64,000 nucleotides of DNA from a bacterium (GTDB lineage Bacteria > Cyanobacteriota > Vampirovibrionia > Gastranaerophilales > Gastranaerophilaceae): positions 1 through 64,000 of the forward strand of contig JAGCBH010000037.1 of assembly GCA_017652265.1 (NCBI GenBank), read 5' to 3'. A program made the translations under genes and the position numbers. This document shows positions 42,502-51,870 of the stretch, one piece after another. The notes beneath the pieces were generated by a model that saw nothing but the letters and a program-made list of their open reading frames with translations, searched no databases and was not told where the DNA came from. Each line of letters begins with the position of its first letter. Positions within the stretch are counted from its first letter, which is position 1.

Positions 42502-43482
42502 TTAATCTTCTTTCTTTCCTGCTTTATTTGTCATTTCATACATTGCTGATTTAACGAAGAATTCGCCATTTGAAGCACTGCGGGCATAAATGTAAACCTC
42601 GCCGTCATAATTTTTGAAATATACAAGACAATTTTCAGGAATGTCTCTTTGAAGCATTTCAGAAGATACCGGTTTTGAGCTATAACCGTTTTCTACTGTA
42701 GGGTTAACTTTAACAGCTTTTGCCTTTCCGTCGTCATATTCAAATACGTAAATTGCATCTTTAGTATTATTTGGTACGTATAAGTATTTTTTATTGTCCA
42801 AAGGATTAGTTATAACAGCACCAAATTTTGCGTTACTGCCAGGATAAACCTGTCCCGGATTAAGATTTACTTTTTGTATTACTTGACTGAAATTACCATT
42901 GCCAACCGGAACGTTGTTTATATCATATATTCTACCGTTCAATGCAGCATTATAAGCAATAGTATCATTGCTGTTGTATCTGACAGTATCAACATCAGCT
43001 TCCATAAGTTGTTGTAATGCCCAGTCAGCCATCTTTATGTGACCTGTTATATTGCTTGGTCCTTCCCAAGATGAAGAACCGTTTTCTCCGGTACCAAGAA
43101 CTTGACTGAATATACTATCCAGTACGGAGTCATCAATATATGTTGTATGCGGATTAACAGGCGGGTTAACCGGAGTTACGGTATCCGTATGGTGAGCGAT
43201 TGTATCACCGCAAGAATTAATTAGGTAAAAGTTTACACCAGATTCAGATGTTGCAATAACAGGACCATCACATCCGCAACCCTTACCGCAAGAAGCAAGG
43301 AACGATAAACCTAATGCGCCTAACGCAGCAAAAAATAAATTTCTAACTGTACGGGTATTTACATGCCCAAAATTGAGCTCTGGTTCTTTAGGCTCAACAG
43401 GAATTGGTGCCGGCTGCGGCTGATTATTATTTCTGTTTGCTCTGTAAATGTTTTGATAATTTGAAATTGCTGAAACTTTCAT
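42502..43482 (-). CDS. Envelope protein with long N-terminal extension, probable lipoprotein (paralog A)
   Basis: A 326-residue protein. A 46-residue polar, Asn/Pro-rich start comes before a hydrophobic segment (VRNLFFAALGALGLSFLASC) that ends in a perfect lipobox LASC (Cys65); such a long pre-signal part is unusual. After it come GKGCGCDG and a Thr/Pro-rich stretch, then a ~190-residue domain with NITGHIKMADWALQ, GRIYDINNVPVGNGNF, ITNPLDNKKYLYVPNN, AIYVFEYDD and EVYIYARSASNGEFFVKSA. The same domain is in the protein at 43654, so they are paralogs; family not known to me. Good AGGAG site and a degenerate GGCA-N19-CTTTAT site. Confidence 0.75.
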   Translation of the reverse strand: MKVSAISNYQNIYRANRNNNQPQPAPIPVEPKEPELNFGHVNTRTVRNLFFAALGALGLSFLASCGKGCGCDGPVIATSESGVNFYLINSCGDTIAHHTDTVTPVNPPVNPHTTYIDDSVLDSIFSQVLGTGENGSSSWEGPSNITGHIKMADWALQQLMEADVDTVRYNSNDTIAYNAALNGRIYDINNVPVGNGNFSQVIQKVNLNPGQVYPGSNAKFGAVITNPLDNKKYLYVPNNTKDAIYVFEYDDGKAKAVKVNPTVENGYSSKPVSSEMLQRDIPENCLVYFKNYDGEVYIYARSASNGEFFVKSAMYEMTNKAGKKED

Positions 43483-43522
43483 TTAACATATCTCCTATAC
43501 TTATTTATCTATATGAATTCTA

Positions 43523-43555
43523 TCTCATAAATATCTGTGAAAACATTTTTTTGCT
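43523..43555 (-). promoter_or_regulatory. Degenerate GGCA-N19-CTTTAT site (paralog A)
   Basis: Minus strand AGCA (43555-43552), 19 bases, ATTTATGAGA (43532-43523). Each box has one mismatch; the second shares TTTATGAGA with the site at 34989. Ends 40 bases before the ATG. Confidence 0.45.
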
Positions 43556-43585
43556 ATTTTATATGTTTTTGTTTACAAATATTAA

Positions 43586-43624
43586 CAAAAAATGAGTGCA
43601 TAGATTTAAAACCTATGCACTCAT
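43586..43624 (-). terminator. Terminator of the 43654 gene
   Basis: ATGAGTGCATAG pairs with CTATGCACTCAT; on the minus strand a T run follows. Confidence 0.85.
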
Positions 43625-43653
43625 CTTATTATTTTTATATCAATTTCTGATTT

Positions 43654-44724
43654 TTATTTGTTTTGCATTATAAAATTACCTGATTTAACGAAGAACTGTC
43701 CATTTGTAGCACTACGCGCATAAATACGAACATTACCGTCTTCATCATCGTATTGTTCACGTTTTATAACAACATTGCAATTTTCAGGAACACCATCAGG
43801 TAAACCTCTGCCGGCAGGAGCATATCCGTTTTCCGGTGTAGGATCAACTTTGGCAGGAACTATAGAAACCTTTTTAAATCCTTTACCCAGTGCCATATCA
43901 AATACATAAATTGCTGTTTTATCGTTGTTTGGAACGTACAGTGAATATCTTCCGTCAAGCGGATTTTTGATTACTACACCAAAAGGTGCATTACATCCAT
44001 CAATCATACCTGGTGCTAACTGCAATCTCATCAGTTCACCCGTAAAATTACCGGGTGCAACAGGATCATTGTTTACGTCATATACCCGACCTGCAATTAA
44101 AGAATTTGTTTCAACAAAATTCTCTGCCGGTTTTGTGGAAAGAACTATTTCCATATTTTGATTCAACGCATAATCAGTTATAACTATACGGCCTGTTATG
44201 TTATCAGCACCTTCCCAAAATTCATTTGTAGGATCGCAAAGAACTTCGTTAATGGCATCAGCAAGTGAATCATCCACAGTTATCGGAGGATTTACAGGTA
44301 CCTGTATAGAATCTGTAACATGCACAGTGTCAGTTGTATGAACAATTGTAGTGTCAGTTGTATGAATAACTGTCGTATCATTTGTTATCGGTATATCACC
44401 ATGTAATGAACTGTGAGATTCTGCTATAACACCCTCCGGCATTTCCTCTTTGCTGCATTTGGTAAATAAAGCTATAATACATCCCCCGACAACAACCCAA
44501 AATATAGGACCGATGGCTTCTTCGTTAGCCATTTCAATCGCTTCCGGCGATGCATTCATCAGCCCCAATTCCATATCAGCAGGGCTTTCCATTGCAGTTT
44601 CATCAACCATTGGTACAAAATCCGCGCTTTTTCCTGCTCTCAAAGCAAAATTTTCAGCATCACTTTCATAATTAAAACCAACGGCATCAGTACTGCTTGC
44701 TTTTTCAACTCTGAAATCACTCAT
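43654..44724 (-). CDS. Membrane-anchored envelope protein with HTTDT repeats (paralog B)
   Basis: A 356-residue paralog of the 42502 product. An acidic 70-residue start, one membrane segment (IGPIFWVVVGGCIIALFTKC, ~71-90), then a Thr/Asp repeat region (TTDTTIVHTTDTVHVTD, ~115-140) and the shared C-terminal domain: NITGRIVITDYALN, AGRVYDVNNDPVAPGNF, IKNPLDGRYSLYVPNN, AIYVFDMA, RIYARSATNGQFFVKSG. The Cys after the membrane segment lacks a lipobox (FTKC). The DNA of the repeat region has a 16-base direct repeat with 24-base period. Function unknown; exposure outside the membrane is inferred. AAAGGAG precedes ATG. Confidence 0.75.
   Translation of the reverse strand: MSDFRVEKASSTDAVGFNYESDAENFALRAGKSADFVPMVDETAMESPADMELGLMNASPEAIEMANEEAIGPIFWVVVGGCIIALFTKCSKEEMPEGVIAESHSSLHGDIPITNDTTVIHTTDTTIVHTTDTVHVTDSIQVPVNPPITVDDSLADAINEVLCDPTNEFWEGADNITGRIVITDYALNQNMEIVLSTKPAENFVETNSLIAGRVYDVNNDPVAPGNFTGELMRLQLAPGMIDGCNAPFGVVIKNPLDGRYSLYVPNNDKTAIYVFDMALGKGFKKVSIVPAKVDPTPENGYAPAGRGLPDGVPENCNVVIKREQYDDEDGNVRIYARSATNGQFFVKSGNFIMQNK
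44327..44366. repeat. 24-bp tandem period inside paralog B
   Basis: GTGTCAGTTGTATGAA at 44327-44342 and again at 44351-44366; a looser third unit follows. It encodes an eight-residue VHTTDTTI-like unit. Confidence 0.7.
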
Positions 44725-44767
44725 AATACAACTCCTTTATTAAAAACGTGCTTATTATTCCTATTAA

Positions 44768-44800
44768 ATATATAAAGTATTTAATGAGTATATAATTGCC
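44768..44800 (-). promoter_or_regulatory. GGCA-N19-CTTTAT promoter-like site (paralog B)
   Basis: Minus strand GGCAATT (44800-44794) and CTTTATATAT (44777-44768), again 19 bases apart. Ends 43 bases before ATG 44724. Confidence 0.62.
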
Positions 44801-44945
44801 ATGATTTTAAAATTGGGTTTACAATTGTTTACAATGTTGATTAAGTTTTTTAAATTTTAAATTTTTATTCTTGCAATTCTGTTATGTTAGTCGTAGCATT
44901 GAATAACGAGTGTAAACAGAACAATTATATAGGACGGATTATGTT

Positions 44946-45818
44946 ATGGCACTAAACTTTCAGGAACTTGTTTTTAACTTGCAAAAATTCTGGGCTGAAC
45001 AGGGTTGTATAATCCAGCAGCCATATGACATAGAAAAAGGGGCATCAACGATGAACCCTGCAACTTTTTTGAGAGCACTGGGGCCTGAGCCGTGGAATAC
45101 CGCAATGATAGAACCTTGCAGACGTCCGACTGATGCAAGATACGGCGAAAATCCTAACCGTCTGGGACATTATTTTCAGTTTCAGGTTATCTTAAAACCG
45201 TCACCTGAAGATGCTCAGGAATTGTATTTAAAAAGTTTGGAAGCTATGGGAATTGACCTCACTCAGCACGATGTAAGATTTGTTGAAGATAACTGGGAAT
45301 CTCCTACTCTTGGCGCCGCAGGTGTGGGCTGGGAAGTTTGGCTTGACGGTATGGAAGTAACTCAGTTTACATACTTTCAGCAAGTCGGCGGTATTGAAGT
45401 TAAGCCGGTTGCACTTGAATTAACATACGGATTAGAACGTATTGCAATGTATCTTCAGAATAAATCTTCTGTTTTTGATATTCAGTGGAATGAAAAACTG
45501 AAATACGGTGAAATTTACCTTCAAAATGAAATCGAACAGTCTAAATATAATTTTGAAATAAGTGACGCAAAATCTTTATTCACAATGTTTGACCTCTTCC
45601 AAAAAGAAGTTGATAACTGTGTAAATGCAAAATTGGTTTTGCCTGCTTATGATTATGTTTTGAAATGTTCACACACATTCAACCTTTTGGATGCACGCGG
45701 AGTTATAAGCAAGGACGAACGTATAAACTTTATAAACCGCGTCAGAACAATGGCTTCCGCCGTTGCAAAACTGTATGTTGAACAAAGGGAAGAAATGGGA
45801 TTCCCGTTGTTGAAATAG
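44946..45818 (+). CDS. glyQ: Glycyl-tRNA synthetase alpha subunit
   Basis: The 290-residue catalytic subunit of the bacterial alpha2beta2 glycyl-tRNA synthetase. [20 protein letters not shown] is the family start, with [20 protein letters not shown] (class II motif 2 region), [20 protein letters not shown] and [13 protein letters not shown] (motif 3). The beta subunit gene (glyS) is normally next or fused; here the next gene is a permease, so glyS must be elsewhere. Confidence 0.97.
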   Translation: MALNFQELVFNLQKFWAEQGCIIQQPYDIEKGASTMNPATFLRALGPEPWNTAMIEPCRRPTDARYGENPNRLGHYFQFQVILKPSPEDAQELYLKSLEAMGIDLTQHDVRFVEDNWESPTLGAAGVGWEVWLDGMEVTQFTYFQQVGGIEVKPVALELTYGLERIAMYLQNKSSVFDIQWNEKLKYGEIYLQNEIEQSKYNFEISDAKSLFTMFDLFQKEVDNCVNAKLVLPAYDYVLKCSHTFNLLDARGVISKDERINFINRVRTMASAVAKLYVEQREEMGFPLLK

Positions 45819-45919
45819 CAAACTGTTAAGCCGCAAAATCGTTAAAATATACCAAAAGCGTTTGTACCGGCCGATATAACAGATAAGATTACACTAATAG
45901 CGTTTAAAGAAGGATAAAA

Positions 45920-47515
45920 ATGGCAGAAAAATTTAATCACGCAACATTTACTAAGAATTTTTTGAAAAAAATCACAAGAATTAAAGCCCCTGATGAAATG
46001 CTTGAACAGGCAAAAGGCGGAGGTTTGGAAAAAACCCTTAATGCTTGGGATTTGATAATTCTTGGTGTCGGCGCAATTATCGGCTCAGGGATTTTTGCGG
46101 TTGTCGGTATTGCAGCTGCGGGAAGCTCAGATGGAAGTGTTGTCGGAGCAGGCCCGGCACTTATCGTTTCAATGATTATTGCAGCAATTGCATGTGTTTT
46201 TTCTGCGGTTTGCTATTGCGAATTTGCAACAATGATACCGGTTTCTGGCGGTGCTTATGTCTATACGTTCGCAACTTTGGGTGAATTTATGGCATGGATG
46301 GTCGGCTGGGTTTTGATGTTAGAATACGCAGTCGGTTTTGTCGCAGTTGCATGTGCATGGTCAAACCATTTTGTACAATTTCTGTCCGGATTTGAGGGCG
46401 TTTTACCGCATTGGCTTGCTAAACCGCCTGTCTGGCTTGTTAATGATACAGCATCTGCCATAAAAATTATGCACGATACGGGAATTGATATTTCAACGGT
46501 TCCGCATATAGGTGATGTACCGATTTGTATTAATTTACCCGCAATAATTATGATAATTTTGACGACTTTAATCCTTGTAAAAGGAACAAAAGATATGACA
46601 AAAATGACAGGAATAATGGTATTTGTGAAAATGGCGGTTATCGCACTGTTCGTACTTGCCGGAGCGTTTTACGTAAAACCTGAAAACTGGACACCTTTTG
46701 CACCAAACGGTTTTGAAGGAATTTTTGCAGGCGCATTTTTGATATTTTTCGCATACATCGGATTTGACGCTATCGCAACGGCGGCCGAAGAATGTAAAAA
46801 TCCTCAGAAAGATTTGCCGATAGGTATTATCGGATCACTAGCAGTAACTACAATAGTTTATGTACTTGTAGCACTTGTTCTGACCGGTATGCAGGCAACC
46901 AGCGGAACTGTTATACCTGCTGATTTTCTCAAAGCTCCTATGGCATTCGTTATGGGGGCTGTCGGAAATAATTGGTTTGCATGGTTGATTTCAATAGGAT
47001 CTCTTGCAGGTCTGACTTCAGTTTTAATAGTTTTATTGATGGCATCAGTCAGAACATTATACGCAATGAGCAGAGATAAATTTATCTCTCAAAAGTTCCT
47101 GACACTTCATCCGAAATTCAAAACACCGCACGTTTTAACGTGGACTGTTTGTATTTTATCAATACTTTCGTTGTTCATAATGGATATAAATGTTGCGGCA
47201 GAACTTTGCAACTTCGGAACCTTTACATCATTCATCGTTGTTTGTATCGCCATTTTGATTTTGAGAAAAACAGAACCTGACAGAGAAAGACCTTTCAAAG
47301 TTCCGTTCTGCCCATGGTTCCCGATACTTGGCGTTTTAATTTGCGGCGGACTTATGGTTTATAAATTCCAAAACACAACAAACGCAGTACTTTTATTCCC
47401 GCTTTGGCTGGGTATTGGTGCTTTAATATATTTATATTATGGTTTTATAAGAAACCGTGATTACGAAAATGATATACACAGAGAAAAAGTTCATAACAAA
47501 GGAAATAATAAATAA
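45920..47515 (+). CDS. APC-family amino acid permease (first of a pair)
   Basis: A 531-residue transporter with about 12 membrane segments, close to the cationic amino acid transporter/YfnA branch. The first helix motif LGVGAIIGSGIFAVVGIAA holds the substrate-binding unwound stretch; FFAYIGFDAIATAAEECKNPQKDLP is the second family signature. A ~40-residue insert between helices carries conserved aromatic residues. The stop is followed at once by the ATG of a second, similar permease. The amino acid cannot be told from sequence. Confidence 0.92.
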   Translation: MAEKFNHATFTKNFLKKITRIKAPDEMLEQAKGGGLEKTLNAWDLIILGVGAIIGSGIFAVVGIAAAGSSDGSVVGAGPALIVSMIIAAIACVFSAVCYCEFATMIPVSGGAYVYTFATLGEFMAWMVGWVLMLEYAVGFVAVACAWSNHFVQFLSGFEGVLPHWLAKPPVWLVNDTASAIKIMHDTGIDISTVPHIGDVPICINLPAIIMIILTTLILVKGTKDMTKMTGIMVFVKMAVIALFVLAGAFYVKPENWTPFAPNGFEGIFAGAFLIFFAYIGFDAIATAAEECKNPQKDLPIGIIGSLAVTTIVYVLVALVLTGMQATSGTVIPADFLKAPMAFVMGAVGNNWFAWLISIGSLAGLTSVLIVLLMASVRTLYAMSRDKFISQKFLTLHPKFKTPHVLTWTVCILSILSLFIMDINVAAELCNFGTFTSFIVVCIAILILRKTEPDRERPFKVPFCPWFPILGVLICGGLMVYKFQNTTNAVLLFPLWLGIGALIYLYYGFIRNRDYENDIHREKVHNKGNNK

Positions 47516-49033
47516 ATGGGCATAATTCAAAACTTATTAAAAAGAAAATCACCTGACGAATTGATAGCGGTAAGCAAAAAAACCGAACTTAAAAAAGCGT
47601 TAAACGTCTTTGATTTAATGATAATCGGTATCGGTGCAGTTGTCGGAACAGGTATTTTTACAATAATCGGCTCCGCAATAAGAGGCGGTCTTGAGGGTGC
47701 CGGAGCAGGCTCAGCTGTTGTTATATCAATGATTTTGGCAGCAATTGCGTGTGTATTTTCCGCACTTTGCTACAGTGAAATCGCCGCTATGATGCCTGTT
47801 GCTGGCAGTGCTTATACCTACACCTATGCAACTATGGGTGAATTTATGGCATGGATGGTCGGCTGGATTTTAATGCTTGAATACGCCATAGGAAATATTA
47901 CCGTTGCAAGCGCATGGACAGGATATTTGGTTCAGTTTTTAAAGGGATTTAAACATATATTACCTGATTTTATAGTGAATTTCCCGATATGGCTCAGGAA
48001 TGATTACAGGTCAATCCTTACAATGTGCAGTCAGAATAACTTAAATCCGCATGATTATATGCCGTATCTGTTTGATAAAATTCCTATGGCAATTAATTTA
48101 CCTGCAATATTTATCGTTCTTGTTTTGACACTTTTGCTCATTAAGGGTGTTAAAGAATCAACACGTTTCGCAACCATTATGGTCGGCGTAAATATGTTTA
48201 TGATAACTTCGTTCATAATTGTCGGCGCATTTTATATTAAACCTGAAAACTGGACTCCTTTTGCACCAAACGGTTTTGAAGGTGTATTTATGGGCGCATT
48301 TTTGATATTCTTCGCATACATCGGATTTGACGCTATTTCAACTTGTGCAGAAGAAACAAAAAATCCTCAAAGAGATTTACCTATCGGTATTTTGGGAACA
48401 CTTATTTTCTGCACAATCCTTTATGTCCTTGTTGCACTGGTTTTGACAGGTATTGTACCTTTAAATAATATAAGTACATCTGCACCTATTGCTGCTGCTA
48501 TGAAATATATCGGTAAAGACTGGTTTGCGGGAATAATATCCGTCGGGGCACTTTGCGCTCTAACTTCTGTATTGTTAATTTATCAACTCGGAACAACAAG
48601 AATTTTGTACGCAATGAGCCGTGACAGATTTTTACCAAAATCTTTCAGAGTAATCCACAGAAAATTCAGAACGCCATACGCTCTTACGTGGCTTGCCGGC
48701 ATTGTTGTAATCATTTGTTCATTATTTATGGATTTGAATATATCAGCAGAACTCTGCAACTACGGAACATTCACATCGTTTATAATAATATGCATTGCTG
48801 TATTGATTTTGAGAAAAACAGAACCTAACAGAACAAGACCGTTCAAAGTACCGCTTTGTCCTTTGTTCCCTATACTGGGAATACTGACCTGCAGTGCATT
48901 GATGTTTTATTCAATGAAATCATTGAAAACATCTTCAACATACTTCCCGGCATGGCTATTGATAGGACTTGCAATTTATATGTTCTACGGCTACCGTCAA
49001 AAACGTCTTGAAGATCAGGGTAAAAAACAGTAA
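47516..49033 (+). CDS. APC-family amino acid permease (second of a pair)
   Basis: A 505-residue paralog of the preceding permease, no spacer between them. IGIGAVVGTGIFTIIGSAI and FFAYIGFDAISTCAEETKNPQRDLP match the same sites; long blocks such as YIKPENWTPFAPNGFEG are identical in both. The pair looks like a tandem gene duplication with divergence mainly in the extracytoplasmic insert (DYRSILTMCSQNNLNPHDYM here), so the two may differ in substrate or form a heteromer. Confidence 0.92.
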   Translation: MGIIQNLLKRKSPDELIAVSKKTELKKALNVFDLMIIGIGAVVGTGIFTIIGSAIRGGLEGAGAGSAVVISMILAAIACVFSALCYSEIAAMMPVAGSAYTYTYATMGEFMAWMVGWILMLEYAIGNITVASAWTGYLVQFLKGFKHILPDFIVNFPIWLRNDYRSILTMCSQNNLNPHDYMPYLFDKIPMAINLPAIFIVLVLTLLLIKGVKESTRFATIMVGVNMFMITSFIIVGAFYIKPENWTPFAPNGFEGVFMGAFLIFFAYIGFDAISTCAEETKNPQRDLPIGILGTLIFCTILYVLVALVLTGIVPLNNISTSAPIAAAMKYIGKDWFAGIISVGALCALTSVLLIYQLGTTRILYAMSRDRFLPKSFRVIHRKFRTPYALTWLAGIVVIICSLFMDLNISAELCNYGTFTSFIIICIAVLILRKTEPNRTRPFKVPLCPLFPILGILTCSALMFYSMKSLKTSSTYFPAWLLIGLAIYMFYGYRQKRLEDQGKKQ

Positions 49034-49108
49034 ATTTACCGTTTGTGAATAATGTTTATAATTCCCTGATAGTGGAAATTTTAACACACCAAAAATCAAT
49101 TTCAAATA

Positions 49109-49145
49109 AACATTATCAGCGCAAAAGATAAACCCTTGCGCTGAT
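49109..49145 (-). terminator. Hairpin downstream of the 49172 gene
   Basis: TTATCAGCGCAA pairs with TTGCGCTGATAA around an 11-base loop. The flanking T run is weak on both strands, so it is only a probable terminator. Confidence 0.5.
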
Positions 49146-49171
49146 AAAAAACTTAAAAAGTATATTTTATA

Positions 49172-49693
49172 TTACAGTCCGCTTGGCCTGTTGTAATCAT
49201 AATCGGTAAAAATATTGCTGCCTCTTACTGCCCAGAAACCGCCATAAACAGGTGGGGTGTCGGAAGAAGCTTTAAACCCATGCGGTATATTTATGTATGT
49301 GACATCATCGTCATCCTGTACTACGCTATTGAAACCGTAACCATCCTGATGCCCCAAAAGAACTGTATCCTTGCCTCCGCCTTCAACATTTACTTCACAT
49401 TCCAGGCAGTTAAACATTGCTATTTGATCATCTTTTTCGGAACCCTGCACATCAATTAGGTAACCATCTCTAACTATCGTTACACCTTTTTCATCCATAT
49501 AAACTATTCCGTTTGACCATTGCTCATCAGCACTAAATTTTAGAATAGTTCCATTTTTAAGTGTTGCAGTATACCTATTATCTTCTGCATCAAAAACCGG
49601 CTCCGAAGCTAAGCTTGCCTTATTCAACGCAACAGAACCGCAGAATGTGTATTGTTGTTGTATCATCAATTGATTTAACGGATTTACGCTCAT
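49172..49693 (-). CDS. Protein of unknown function, beta-rich
   Basis: A 173-residue protein that I do not recognise. No signal peptide. Residues 30-130 alternate short hydrophobic strands and acidic turns (YTATLKNGTILKFSADEQWS, GVTIVRDGYLIDVQGSEKDD, DTVLLGHQDGYGF, DDDDVTYINIPHG), resembling beta-solenoid or RTX-like folds (GGGKDTVLLG is near the GGxGxD type). AAGGAGG is an excellent ribosome site. The style resembles other exported proteins of this genome with polar, non-signal N-termini. Confidence 0.65.
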   Translation of the reverse strand: MSVNPLNQLMIQQQYTFCGSVALNKASLASEPVFDAEDNRYTATLKNGTILKFSADEQWSNGIVYMDEKGVTIVRDGYLIDVQGSEKDDQIAMFNCLECEVNVEGGGKDTVLLGHQDGYGFNSVVQDDDDVTYINIPHGFKASSDTPPVYGGFWAVRGSNIFTDYDYNRPSGL

Positions 49694-49805
49694 ATTAATC
49701 CTCCTTATATTTTTATTTCCTAAATAGCAAATTTTTCCTCGTTATATACATAAAAGATTTTTTAGGAGCGAAATTGATATCTTTCTGATTTGTATTTTAC
49801 AAATA

Positions 49806-50609
49806 TTAACAATTTTGTGGTGCAAGCTTTCTGGATTCTCTCAAATGAGCGGCAAGACCTCTGAAAACTGCCGGATGGACCTTGTTCTTTTGTACATCAG
49901 CATAAATTATGCCCAAAGCCTGCTCAGGTGACATTGCACTTTTATATGAACGATTTTCGGTAAGTGCAGAATATTTATCCGCAATACTCAAGATTTGTAA
50001 ATTTATATCATTACTTAAATCAATATCAGCAGCAGGATAACCTGTGCCCAAGCGGTCTTGGTGGTGATATTTTACAAGTTCTTTTGTCTTTTCATCAAGC
50101 GAACTGTTTTTTAATATCTCATAACCCAACTCAGAATGGCTTTTCATAATTTCATATTCATAACTGTCAAGCATGGCAGGTTTATTCAGAATTTCATCCG
50201 GTATAAAGACTTTACCTATGTCATGAAGATAGCTTGCTTTGTGAATAGCGTCAGTATCAATTTGATACTGCTCTGATTTTGGCAAATGCCTGATAATTCC
50301 TTTTGCTATAGCCTGTGTATCGGCAGCGTGGTTGTTTTGTATGTGGCGTAAGTTTTGTACATTTAATTCCGGTTTAATACCCTTTTCCGTTAATATTCTT
50401 TTTATTTCAGGATTAGAATCAAGCGCGCTTTTAAGATAATCCTCTGTATAAAAATAGTGCAGAGAATCTTTTGAATACTGAAAACTGTCCGTTGAGGAAA
50501 TGCGATTATTCCCTAACGTTTTGACAGATGAAACAGGACTTGTCCCGTATAATTTTTTTGATGCACCGGCTCCGAAACCGTTGACACCCAAATAACCTGA
50601 TGTTACCAT
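49806..50609 (-). CDS. HD-GYP domain protein, probable cyclic-di-GMP phosphodiesterase
   Basis: A 267-residue protein. Residues ~90-260 form an HD-GYP domain: KASYLHDIGKVFIPDEILNK (HD pair), MKSHSELGYEILK, YHHQDRLGTGYPA (the GYP motif) and ILSIADKYSALTENRSYKSA. These enzymes hydrolyse cyclic-di-GMP or related messengers. The N-terminal ~70 residues are polar and unlike any sensor that I know. I take ATG 50609; an in-frame GTG lies two codons upstream. Single gene with a GGCA-N19-CTTTAT promoter site. Confidence 0.87.
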   Translation of the reverse strand: MVTSGYLGVNGFGAGASKKLYGTSPVSSVKTLGNNRISSTDSFQYSKDSLHYFYTEDYLKSALDSNPEIKRILTEKGIKPELNVQNLRHIQNNHAADTQAIAKGIIRHLPKSEQYQIDTDAIHKASYLHDIGKVFIPDEILNKPAMLDSYEYEIMKSHSELGYEILKNSSLDEKTKELVKYHHQDRLGTGYPAADIDLSNDINLQILSIADKYSALTENRSYKSAMSPEQALGIIYADVQKNKVHPAVFRGLAAHLRESRKLAPQNC

Positions 50610-50643
50610 ACACACACTATTAAATTACACTACACGCTTATGT

Positions 50644-50676
50644 TTATATAAAGTATTTTTTCGTTAAAAAAGTGCC
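50644..50676 (-). promoter_or_regulatory. GGCA-N19-CTTTAT promoter-like site (HD-GYP gene)
   Basis: Minus strand GGCACTT (50676-50670) and CTTTATATAA (50653-50644), 19 bases apart, followed by GCGTGTAGTG (50635-50626). Ends 34 bases before ATG 50609. Confidence 0.65.
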
Positions 50677-50746
50677 TGTTTTTTTTAATTTGTTACAATT
50701 TTTTAAAATGAAATTTATCATGATAATATTAAACAGAGGTTTTACG

Positions 50747-51865
50747 ATGAAATTTTTAAAAATATTTTTTGTTACATTAATTGCCATTTTAGGATTTATG
50801 TTGCCCGCAAATGCGCTAAATAAAGAAATAAACCTGCCGTCAGCAACGGGAATCGTTGAAGAAATAACGGCACAGGAAGTTAATGCAGATATTGAAATGA
50901 TAAAACAATTTGTAGAAATCAGGATTTTAAACGGTCAATTCAAGAACGAAACCCGCATAATTGAAAACTCTTTAGGCGGAAATCCAAACTACGATATAAA
51001 TCTGAAAAAGGGCGACAAAGTAATCATCCATTTTGAACCTCGAAGTGATTTTATAGTTGATGCGGATGATGTTGATTTTTACATCTCAGATATTAAACGT
51101 GACAATGCAATATATGTTTTAGGCGGTGTATTCGCGCTATTTTTACTGATTATCGGCAGATTTAAAGGTTTGAGAAGTCTGATTTCTATAGTTTGTACCG
51201 TCTTATTAATTTTCTGTGTTTTAATGCCGATGATTTTAAACGGATTTTCACCGATTTTATCCGCAGTAACAACCTGTATTATTGCAACAGCAGTAACTAT
51301 TTACACCGTTTCGGGACTAAACATGAAAAGCACCTCTGCAGTTATCGGAACAGTATTAAGCCTCATGCTTGCGGGAATTTTAGCCATGCTGACAATAAAA
51401 TTTGCACACCTGACAGGCTACACAGGCGAAGAAAACTTGTTTTTACACACCGCAAGACCGGATCTTGACATGCAGGGGATTTTGGCGGCGGCAATTATAC
51501 TCTCTGCACTTGGCGCATTAATGGATGTGGGGGTTTCAATTGCAAGTACAATAAACGAAATTTATATAACAGACACAACCTTGTCATGGAAAAATTTATT
51601 TAATTCGGGCATGAATGTCGGTAAAGATATAATAGGCACGATGTCAAATACCTTGATTTTAGTGTATTTAGGAACTTCTTTACCTCTTGTTTTGCTTTCA
51701 AACGGTATAGATTTGCAAAAATTCTTTAACTTAAATCAGGTTGTAACAGAGATTTCATCGGCTCTAATCGGAAGTATAGCAATACTTTCATGCGTACCCT
51801 TGACAGCGGTAATATCCTCATTATTAGTGCGGGAAAGAAAAATTTTTACAAAACTTAATAAATAA
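50747..51865 (+). CDS. YibE/F family membrane protein
   Basis: A 372-residue protein with a signal peptide or first helix (VTLIAILGFMLPANA), a ~75-residue outside domain, and about seven membrane segments. The order RFKGLRSLISIVCTVLLIF, GLNMKSTSAVIGTVLSLM, ILSALGALMDVGVSIAS and MSNTLILVYLGTSLPLVLL is that of YibE/F. The role is not established to my knowledge; transport has been suggested. The start at 50747 has AGAGG eight bases upstream; the frame upstream to 50672 is unsupported. Confidence 0.87.
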   Translation: MKFLKIFFVTLIAILGFMLPANALNKEINLPSATGIVEEITAQEVNADIEMIKQFVEIRILNGQFKNETRIIENSLGGNPNYDINLKKGDKVIIHFEPRSDFIVDADDVDFYISDIKRDNAIYVLGGVFALFLLIIGRFKGLRSLISIVCTVLLIFCVLMPMILNGFSPILSAVTTCIIATAVTIYTVSGLNMKSTSAVIGTVLSLMLAGILAMLTIKFAHLTGYTGEENLFLHTARPDLDMQGILAAAIILSALGALMDVGVSIASTINEIYITDTTLSWKNLFNSGMNVGKDIIGTMSNTLILVYLGTSLPLVLLSNGIDLQKFFNLNQVVTEISSALIGSIAILSCVPLTAVISSLLVRERKIFTKLNK

Positions 51866-51870
51866 CAAAT

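Noticed and set aside
49749-49778. Possible further site upstream of the 49172 gene (ATCA-N19-TTTTATG)
   Set aside because: Three mismatches in the two boxes; in AT-rich sequence that is too weak to count.
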